Shown in pieces: positions 60,801 to 64,000 of a stretch of DNA of 64,000 bases. Both the position numbers and the translations under genes were made by a program. Within the stretch, counting starts at the first letter, position 1. Each line of letters begins with the position of its first letter. The DNA comes from Candidatus Cloacimonas acidaminovorans str. Evry (GTDB taxonomy: Bacteria; Cloacimonadota; Cloacimonadia; Cloacimonadales; Cloacimonadaceae), in NCBI RefSeq assembly GCF_000146065.2, contig NC_020449.1, positions 1,836,654 to 1,900,653 on the forward strand, written 5' to 3'. Below the pieces are notes generated by a model, which made no database searches, had not been told where the DNA came from, and saw only the letters and a list, made by a program, of their open reading frames with translations.

Positions 60801-63800
60801 ATACCTGACATAGTAGGTTGAATTACATTAATATTTTGGCTATTGTATTTAAAAACGACAGATGAAATAACAGGTTTAGTATCCACTGCAATTGTATCAT
60901 TATTGCCACTATAAGTAAACGCTATATTGCCTGTTTCGCTGGAAGTTGGACTACTATACCCTGTAGTATATCCTGTTACTGTGGCTGTTAGTGTTTTTCC
61001 ATCAAGGCCAATATTATTCAGGAAGAAATTCTGGAAGGTATAACTCATATTGGCAGTAAAATTTGAAGTTATAGTAGTAGTATATGAGCTAAGATCAACC
61101 CCGGGGGCACTGAGAGTAATAACTATTCCACTTGCTCTTTGGTAATTAGCCAAATTCCAACTTACTGTTAAACTATTACCTGGAACAAAAATAGAAGCAT
61201 CAGAATTAATTTTAACATTACTTAACTGTGGCACAGGAATTACATTTATGTAACGATAGTAAACTGTCTGGTTGCCCATATTATCTATTACGGTATATTT
61301 AGCTTCAAAATACTTAACCGAACTATTAGAAGGAATAGATACGGTAAAAGTTCCGTTACCTGTATCATTAATAATCATACCGTTATTGGGAGTCAAAGTA
61401 AGCTGCTCGCCAACATATCCATAAGGATTACCAGTTATTGTATTCCAATATATACCTGACCCAGGAGTATCGGTAACTGTGAAATTCAACTGTTGAGCAG
61501 TTCCATTAGCAGTAATACTACTTACTGTTGTATTAACTACTGGAGCTGACTTATCAACCATAATATTAATGCTTTTAGTTTCTGTATGTGCTGCTGGGGT
61601 ACCATCCTGAGTTACGATTGTTATAGGAATTTGGAGGATTTGATTATTAGTCCAAGCATTGGCTACAGAAGCAGGAATAACCCCTGTCCAGGTAAGCGTC
61701 CAGATAAGTGATTCATTACTTCCTGAGCCAGAAGAAACAGCAGTGGGAACCAAGGCAGTATTAGTAGAACCTGTTCCACCCAAAAGGGGTTGTAAATTAG
61801 CAGTCCAATCTGTATGCATAGCACGATAAGCACCACCAGTAACTGTGGCAGTTAAAGTAAAATTACCATAAGGAGTTCCGCCATCACGAACCCATCCTTG
61901 AGTAGCAGCCGGATTCCAGTTTCCGCTCACATAAGTTGCTGTTCCTGTAACAGTTTTATTGGTAAAGTTGATTTCTGTAATTTTTGGTTTGGCATCCAGT
62001 ACATGGAAAGTAAGATAATATTCCGCACTATCTAAATGCCAAATATCGGCATTATAAGGATATTCTGTCCTATTATACCGACCAGGATTACTAGCTTTAT
62101 CCCATGGTAAACGAACTATCAATATCGTATTTTCATTAGTAACAGTTCCCTCAAGTCCATTGATAGTTACGGTCAAATTAAATGTCTTATAACCAGTTGT
62201 GGCATTCCCATTACCAGGAATAATATTAGTAATAGAAGCTGTAACAGGAGTTGTACCATTCATAAGTATAGTATTATCTTCTTTACGAACAAGAACATTC
62301 CATCCAATACCACAAGTAGTATCACTAGGAGTAGGATCAATAGTAGCAGGAAGATATTCACTTGTATAGAGAGTAAACTGCAATGTTTTATCAAGTTGCG
62401 TAACTACAGGAGTAGGTCCATCCAAAGTAATCTTTCTCTGAGTATCTATAGTTGTTCCCACACCACTAACTAATGTAGGATTCTGATTATCAATAGTCAC
62501 TGCAGTTTTCGGTATAATATTTGGTGGAGCAATGTAACCAGGATCTCCATAAGGTTCGGGCTGAATAATAAGTTTCAAACTATCTGTTTTAACTTCTGTA
62601 GCACCCGCTGCTAAACCATAATTTGAAGTTAATCCGTCCCAAATATATGTTGGATAGGTAAATCCATCAACAGTTGGAGGAATAGTTCCTAACCATTCAC
62701 GGACAATTAGATCATTATCCATTACCCTTAACCACCAACTTATATTACGATTTGAAGGAGGAATGAAGAAGGAGAATTCAGTTGTATCCTTTACATTATC
62801 ATTAGCAGGGTTCGTTCCTGCATCATAAGTGTATAAAGGATTTCCAGGTGAGAAAACAGGTTCAGAAACAGTAAGATTATAAGCAGATAGGTCTGTTGTA
62901 GGCCATTGAGGTTTTTCCGGAATCACCAGATTGAAGTAATCCTCATCAGTAGCATCAAAACTGTAGCTCGTAGGAACACCATCAATAATATGCTCAATAG
63001 CGTAAGAGATAACTCTTATGTAATTTAGATCTATATCATCTCCACCGATTGCCCAGGTAGTTCCAACCGTTGAACCTGCAGCACTACCTATATTAGTAAC
63101 AGGTATACTCAATACATATTTATTATCCGTTGTAAAGTCGCTACGCTTCACCCAATAAGTTTGAAGAACTGTACCTCCCAACAGGTTTGTTTGAACTTCT
63201 ACGGCAGCAGTTTCTTTCAAGAAATCACGATTATTTACTACCAGCTCTATTTTCAGCGTATCTTTACTTACATAGTAATTTCCTGTATATGGTAGATCAG
63301 TGGATGAATAAGCCGATGTAAGATAAAAGTTCTTAATTCCACCTGTTAAGACAGGGAGACCGTTATCGCCAGGGATGTGCTCAGAGACAACATTAATATC
63401 AGTTATTAATGGAATATTCATATATATGTGTTTGATATTCACATTGATATTTTGGGATTTAGTTATGTTTCCAGCATTATCCTGTAGATAAGCATATAAT
63501 TTGTAATTTATACCTGTTGAATCATTACCAGGAAAAGTAATAACATCAGATATATTCCAACTAATATTTACCATATCTGAATATGTTGCTAGAGAATCGA
63601 AAGTAACTTCTAATTTATCTGTTTCTTGATCAAACAAATCTAAACCAGCCCAAGTGGAACCTGTCCAGAACCATTTTGTCGATGGTTCGGTTCCCAATTT
63701 CTCCAGCACAACCCAATATTTTTCAGATTCATGACGCAGAGGATTGGTGTCTACAGTATAGCTGCGTTGAGCTTGAAACTTGAATTCTACATTAGGAGTA

Positions 63801-64000
63801 GTTGAAACTCCTCCCTGATGAGTATAAATTACTGTTTCTCCGCTATCCCACTGGGAATTGTTATTGGCATCATTAATCATACGAATTATATTTGCATCAG
63901 CAGCATCCGTTAGAGCTAAATTTTGAGCATAAGTAGGAGCAAGATTATCAACTACAACATGAATGCGATTAATAATACTCTGACCTGTATGATCAGCACC
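45878..64000 (-). CDS. Giant Ig-like-repeat surface protein with T9SS-type sorting domain (N-terminus beyond the window)
   Basis: At least 6040 codons without a stop; the frame is still open at 64000, so start and signal peptide are not seen (the ATG at 63880 lies inside repeat sequence). The body is Ig-like/bacterial beta-sandwich repeats of about 95-130 residues, each with a (V/I)D(N/K)xAPxV linker and closing with forms of DxxGN. Several DxNxDG calcium-binding-type loops occur, for example at 48500-48645, 54561-54606, 55070-55110 and 57430-57472. Near the C-terminus are long repeats containing WWLN. The last 95 residues form a FlgD-like sorting domain (VYPNPSIDGTAKFAI, IQIYDFAGREV, GAYFARVI, ending KVVKIAIK). 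Likely an adhesin or cell-surface filament exported by T9SS. No catalytic domain was found. Confidence 0.9.
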   Translation of the reverse strand, partial: GADHTGQSIINRIHVVVDNLAPTYAQNLALTDAADANIIRMINDANNNSQWDSGETVIYTHQGGVSTTPNVEFKFQAQRSYTVDTNPLRHESEKYWVVLEKLGTEPSTKWFWTGSTWAGLDLFDQETDKLEVTFDSLATYSDMVNISWNISDVITFPGNDSTGINYKLYAYLQDNAGNITKSQNINVNIKHIYMNIPLITDINVVSEHIPGDNGLPVLTGGIKNFYLTSAYSSTDLPYTGNYYVSKDTLKIELVVNNRDFLKETAAVEVQTNLLGGTVLQTYWVKRSDFTTDNKYVLSIPVTNIGSAAGSTVGTTWAIGGDDIDLNYIRVISYAIEHIIDGVPTSYSFDATDEDYFNLVIPEKPQWPTTDLSAYNLTVSEPVFSPGNPLYTYDAGTNPANDNVKDTTEFSFFIPPSNRNISWWLRVMDNDLIVREWLGTIPPTVDGFTYPTYIWDGLTSNYGLAAGATEVKTDSLKLIIQPEPYGDPGYIAPPNIIPKTAVTIDNQNPTLVSGVGTTIDTQRKITLDGPTPVVTQLDKTLQFTLYTSEYLPATIDPTPSDTTCGIGWNVLVRKEDNTILMNGTTPVTASITNIIPGNGNATTGYKTFNLTVTINGLEGTVTNENTILIVRLPWDKASNPGRYNRTEYPYNADIWHLDSAEYYLTFHVLDAKPKITEINFTNKTVTGTATYVSGNWNPAATQGWVRDGGTPYGNFTLTATVTGGAYRAMHTDWTANLQPLLGGTGSTNTALVPTAVSSGSGSNESLIWTLTWTGVIPASVANAWTNNQILQIPITIVTQDGTPAAHTETKSINIMVDKSAPVVNTTVSSITANGTAQQLNFTVTDTPGSGIYWNTITGNPYGYVGEQLTLTPNNGMIINDTGNGTFTVSIPSNSSVKYFEAKYTVIDNMGNQTVYYRYINVIPVPQLSNVKINSDASIFVPGNSLTVSWNLANYQRASGIVITLSAPGVDLSSYTTTITSNFTANMSYTFQNFFLNNIGLDGKTLTATVTGYTTGYSSPTSSETGNIAFTYSGNNDTIAVDTKPVISSVVFKYNSQNINVIQPTMSGIQIVATVTSTDTGNTANFPMTVSWSGITGTINITANPSVTQTVSGGVRTRTYTWDNVSVENLTWTPTSDYKVANFVFNCQTNNGYAANAYTHQMVVLSKPTSLIQGIVASRTPYNNTDPDGWFAPEHLLSTQYTFMSMVNELNPPITADFDLIEDNIIENLRPPIPVGETNGSTKTTVTIIITQGGSNVTVTAYKYVAKWRIQPDVQSVWNAYDDGASINIDFAYQQISNITTNGTSSIKVDKKVPVYDTNQLWVATGTTTPTSWDNYFINEGFNRPITLALTPNGQWPTSPSTQKIYIKYRAKDGIGAGVIDIATPTLTGWTIAQVSHTELSEGVVEKVISLTPNTPGSINSTYTFNLSLAKIQDKVGHINYGNPANSTDPAWTLTAPALQFKFSSDYLHDTEFLTAYQYVNGNRLDDYTAPYVKKGANFGFKMKLADSARFPRGVDVSNIIVSGIDLNTYYVTNATGTGTTWTALTPHTDGSYYLNTNIPVSSSYADGAGIKVQYRVNYTIYYTDGTNSTANYVSEVINNAAIVDASAPVITSVKIWSESLGITQEGYVVPFDQNGTLEIKFTDVGSYKNTNTVPILTVSNLNKFVSTVNGVAMTSPYTVPAYNFSFANNEWTATIDSLVIISPTPLTNSVTIAYSVTDPVGNYNPSQSSGNRMVEIAAEGPIVPIIRGAELITTLPDEQTVRNYIAQGVPAVLKVYIDTQYQAYIEQVWANDVTGVSYGNPIIVEDTDPDNNYRWIASIPVTPTSINNYTSIDFVVNTKRNPFGGNLFQDTEEVHVIVDGNNFMIANPIVKGVSAYMEIPGMINPAVAAIITAEFNSIGEQIATGLPVAPAMLPDNSTLASWFTIQNISPNAFINIPTPVVTGEGNDRLVTWSFAPADINQSLAADVTQLKIKFNYRNIYGINKTSNDVAFNVDRGKPVIANNGIKFYIGNTVSQTANYSATSYIANNQDWTKVRFELNDPPIRTGVDGSGLNNATVTLTPAPETYIPNPNPLAPENCIVTSLTNGYIELQFINGFSAYDLAEGFYKFTLTAKDNLENEATYVQQLLYWHSPSQIVINPPMNANVDVMKADGQVNQQQITAFPADPTGQVQGVHFHLYQDVNGDGVYQAATDTDRTDSDIINSVDGNPDMQAPYTVMWDMSANHYKYLVDPVYGRNPIRKFLVRASAISQGRAVTDTIVVVNVKDNQPPIPNVPTYSGNTTFDYDTPANNVITLSTSFAPEWIDAEWAIFEIYSGTTLVQTINANYISGVANTTWNYNGLTPGQYTITVKGKDFVGNISNAVYMDAPITISNPASLISYDLNMVNVLGFNNEPPIPNNTIYGTNNPASAIGTLRLDANFFYNNPNDPNDPLNGTPSLAGINSITFKAKVINNVTGQWQEVNVTNDTTLQPDYPATGPIIVTPQIMNRTISIFVPDSFYMPTGYNTNDFTYEFFIALTPTNPAVLQDPVYSTIRLDYFAPRVAITENTPNITWSRDNLFKVTGDITDINSIVLKWSDDNMIYRTAVYYNHIINTEPNTTHYIQYNNWNTKGGSENTLLNYAGAAWLKVEATDVMGNTRESTPIQVYVDNVAPNTPVTHIAYRSHPDNENHENPGAYANIHTLGSLYGEANNTITAITSAESYGTSTLRIYVDPAQITNLSTVAINDPNFNTYASWYNGTNDFRPPIRLYHGYSATGNINNITWTDGVLYDHEPMNGLYEFDIPYSVLSVSGYHYFVVSSTDTRGNVEGDTANNGIPIPIAFDGNLSPAELQSAIDLVVNIINVADVETKIVSHTDNQIVGEWINLAADITKNIGNVPVNQVRFEYKVNNVWTEISTVNSAPASNVKFHLYRKDIPQYDGLPFVPGVHLYNADNHTLIDEMLWNSSDQSWEYTANLTQGEYNFEYRLDLNNDGIINGLDLEVANRLGTTYIIQDPNHFTHFKVTPWVTSLNTELITTGIYEFRALPLAADGNVLFNQVAISRWLLIDNNAPNTTITVIGGIQRIRPVPASDAVTIVADVNELLVAADDIVEVKYQYSSQPETAPIRRWVNFGVQSNMGGNYQQVFTADPAPLYDLVDNDNDGLVDEADEADATYYLRTIAYDQAGNYFTSNIYTLFVDGSAPQMLVDYINGIHMNANNNIFTIPETGVVTVTAHNITPANFDAPVLVHFEYSYKNSVSNPDWSDWTSFDTQQLWIPVFDGTASQTLPYVNEGYYRFRAIAKDVLGNTTADTDVPITYVVFDDIFGSNAHITMIGSSPVISDQYAFAQNINSYSGSIQATIDNPTDINTLTFEWATSVSGPWVNINTVATCGAVNIVANWTPPAFGRVPYLYLRVVAQDVFGNNESEQIVKLYIDNTTPGAVVDQFTYGEINGKKWLNNSEEVSLTISYTNLPEVDLNDIALISIRIINNDNNIVISETYSNINEASSNFTFTANDMASLIDGIYNLEIELTDFAGNTAIILPADYQELYIDTQAPNSMAIVSTSHPNNIAVYSDEEINFEVSYNDLIGLDATGALTATFTYMDAVDIVNTYTLDALNQKINFTWNPSEAFEQYIITGEMNIVINAEVKLKDLLDNEGIVPNTANFFTLTYGIPENTRLMAVRDFVNDDYVLHYVNWNLAVPQVQEMVGTNHTGNAQPLELYAYIPHQAEIPTSVDFAYRLQGDSLWIPIASVTDGDSWDFIDEDFHAIYQRQYFASWNIVDLAGGAYEVRVSSHYPVDTSHSIAVINIYNGTIVPQPNVDGLVNTTVQRGETYTISSPSFTGSEEYLQSVIYKYRYVNVNNSVVSPISQWMYFGDVNGNANDTWIPEPYTFEWTVYPYYLFNNTIQVVAFAKDIWGTETPINSIINNNAYALVQIIDTQAPDVAISYTWNGLTYPDLDPEPDWVSGLVNPQLTITATITSDVMLADLVKVEFKFNDTLIGTVNAVNGVLPNNMAEVIWNELPETADITTGELKVVTYDVYGNTNEATITLNIDNVLPIADFTVPEEVERETDIVLNANPVDNLSGLLNVAYAYAPVTVPATPWIPIETVVETPWTSSWTVPANLIFGAEYIVQAKVTDNVGNILEVTDNFTVIDNQTPMQIVSVAGHIPVNGIIPVRLHNDVNVVTQVNDVSIPRVEYVIRAVGATDWTHLAYAEVVDTNANVLLTDVLTTYDEGDYELGVRAREARVTLGQISDYVTITLDHSFAITATETVPAGNGFFNGETFTVNFTVNTDDEIEPSSIALQYHIIGIDGENDPWRDPVIDNAEVARTGTNTYLATFSGIDIIHFTNELLNGMFDFRFSVSDLAAETPNTDNNTIITNVMYDTTDPEIVLNGITGNGVTENEGNYTIQLATTSTIAVNAFDVLYGQITQVASGIEKVEFWYNYNGVDVLIGTDTEAPYSIDWNTAGMAVGNYYLGIMAYDKAGNVNGVAQAVTIVPPANWEPYALITAMSFNGDNANQDILYAEVANWNNEFIEAVAFEYFANNIWTPFATIANPVATPFSVQFNAELMNAATKIRTVVTYNDGLISTNKPELNVAYEATEGGKLIVTNPTINANVFYNNEVRITGALSAPIVTTLYNGVYDNTPAVQIVNGTQTAFFNIPNHGKYEFWTASIDYENWVMQLNSTVLNTTNIGTITHNGIALTVPGNSFAYYEDVEPAITLPLGYAELSNPAQTAFILNPQDDINLTVTLAATPDPAAGTIVGMYYNGNQWNNVPAEVIGNVVTFTVPSGFIYAVGQYTGTTDFNVVFNSIEPQYINATNNELWTVANPSTIKFFVYDGFTDGGYTTPAAGEITYQMYIDDIAVPAAYNNGFIVATGVSNLTAGEHNASVMVTRNNVNINAEKVFKVDITAPVIVATGTQLTVTNRTISATITDPETAISDAHLDIMGWNSDITVPLANMTVSGNTYSYTLTMDDLNALGYDINYTMEMQAEWYADNNLEMNSVTEPINYSVNIEGPAITFTGFANGWWLNPTFNTPLTFTVTVPDGRTIPTDCVGIELAEVTPMDENLIQQMTLAPVSVSGNVYSYSFNFGQMLSPMATAVKLYVEAMDNYNISNMSEQTYGIDMAAPIVWALAPVGAPIDNDGDGLFNEDPPNGVNEDMDWVDLDQDGFWDPEEPQIVDEDPLDYYPAVLAQGTDVVVAVAFEDFQGIQVLMRGTDSGRTGEKDNRTPILYYTGTSGIDETKIHITLNGAAINGTITNGTFTHDAGILPAGHYTVVAAVGDIVGNIGSLAYEFDVVGGAPAIVINPLSGNWWLNTTGPNTFTFTVTSEAQLANGGVVVNIYAEPSNALIQGPITPTPGANNQYSVILYGGVVPADQTAVRLEVIATDVWGGTSTSNQTFLIDNNAPVITILTPVAGTEVAYNEQVSITATVTDNVGTRGILKTAKDTQDRSGSGLQTVTMTVTPPTGTPVVFSNLTGAIAETVTANQYGNYAVTITAKDVVGNESVASTNFVVAAPAPEITFQALANDSWWLNSTNNNKLSFTVNTAGINLAVGGVVANVYTIPANVLFQGPVTPTLVNDVYSIDVMGGVIPADQTGIRLEVSATNILGGTSTSNQIYGIDNSAPVVTIISPAENTQVSYNTMVNIMATISDIVGTKGIGQRSISSDPKDKAGSGIASVNLIVLSPDGSEAVNIDYPENTQVITKQLVVDQYGTYNISILAKDNVGNQAMAMRNFIVTPATAPTISFTEIAWLNSVGPNNLNFTINAVVPVTVTANVITYPSGATIMGPLTVNPENGIYTVILNGGMIPAGETSVRLQVIATDQFGNVTEANHYYGVDRSAPVITILNPVNGAEITLVDETTKVRIEAQFSEFVPLLKNGGKNSSGSGIAGSRMVIIDPNGMPVGVPVETGAGITEVSHEIDNLILGTYTVRVTAWDNAGNQAMETISFTMISAPLPPAELAIADAYVYPNPSIDGTAKFAITLTNGAYVKIQIYDFAGREVRTLSSSGKVQGKSKAEIVFDGRNNDGVKLARGAYFARVIANDGTKIVEKVVKIAIK
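46200..48985 (-). repeat. Long internal repeats of about 660 bp at the 3' end of the giant gene
   Basis: The protein words AWLNSVGPNN, WWLNSTNNNK, WWLNTTGPNT and WWLNPTFNTP are encoded near 46797, 47457, 48117 and 48967. Three units are about 660 bp (about 220 residues) and the fourth about 850 bp. Each unit joins a GG(V/M)(I/V)PA(D/G)(Q/E)T-containing domain to a second domain with APV(I/V)TI. Confidence 0.75.

Noticed and set aside
46448-60808. Many plus-strand open frames of 60-190 codons opposite the giant gene
   Set aside because: They are antisense to an uninterrupted repeat protein with clear domains, share its repeat pattern, and lack ribosome binding sites.

Overview
The window reads as a chromosome segment of a Gram-negative bacterium of the FCB group, and gene style and neighbourhoods suggest Candidatus Cloacimonas (Cloacimonadota). 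That placement is inference: three proteins end in the NPFNP-type/FlgD-like C-terminal sorting domain of type IX secretion (T9SS) cargo, there is a PorV-like barrel, intergenic DNA is moderately AT-rich, and many short palindromic repeats are dispersed in it. No rRNA, tRNA, CRISPR array or transposase gene was recognised.

Layout. (1) 1-6.5 kb, plus strand: tail of a coiled-coil protein, a secreted TPR protein, guaB overlapping a Xer recombinase, then a lipoprotein/ATPase pair of an NMT1/SsuA-type ABC importer without a permease. (2) 6.5-7.9 kb: mosaic repeat DNA. (3) 7.96-19.12 kb, minus strand: a nine-gene catabolic operon, in transcription order DUF2877 (AllH-like), FdrA, DUF1116 (AllG-like), a cyclase-family hydrolase, the FAD, 2Fe-2S and Mo subunits of a molybdenum hydroxylase, a family III CoA-transferase and an amidase. 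A TTGACA-17-TATTTT promoter lies so close to the first ATG that the mRNA may be leaderless. (4) 19.1-20.4 kb: a second copy of the mosaic repeat DNA in the same orientation, so the operon sits between direct repeats of about 1 kb. (5) 20.4-27.9 kb, minus: housekeeping operon prs-rplY-pth-rpsF-ssb-rpsR-DUF2232-rplI-membrane protein-DUF721-rpe-ffh. (6) 28.3-31.4 kb: secreted repeat protein with a sorting domain. (7) 31.9-37.9 kb, minus: small conserved gene, fusA, STAS protein, receiver-HATPase fusion, prmC, murA. (8) 38.1-41.2 kb, plus: dGTPase-like HD protein and a secreted Omp28-like CxxC protein with a sorting domain. (9) 42-64 kb, minus: a PorE-like protein (TPR, PD40 propeller, three regulatory-like domains, OmpA), a PorV/PorQ-family protein, and a giant Ig-like repeat protein that fills the last 18.1 kb and is still open at the window end.

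How the parts work together. The operon at 8-19 kb can be read as oxidation of an N-heterocycle by a Mo enzyme, ring opening by the cyclase-family hydrolase, transcarbamylation of the resulting ureide by the FdrA complex (giving carbamoyl phosphate, usable for ATP through a carbamate kinase not seen here), deamidation, and CoA activation of the remaining acid. The families are recognised from sequence; the substrate and the pathway as a whole are hypothesis. The 42-64 kb block looks like a surface-secretion neighbourhood in which a very large T9SS-type cargo is encoded next to a PorV-like carrier and a PorE-like cell-wall anchor.
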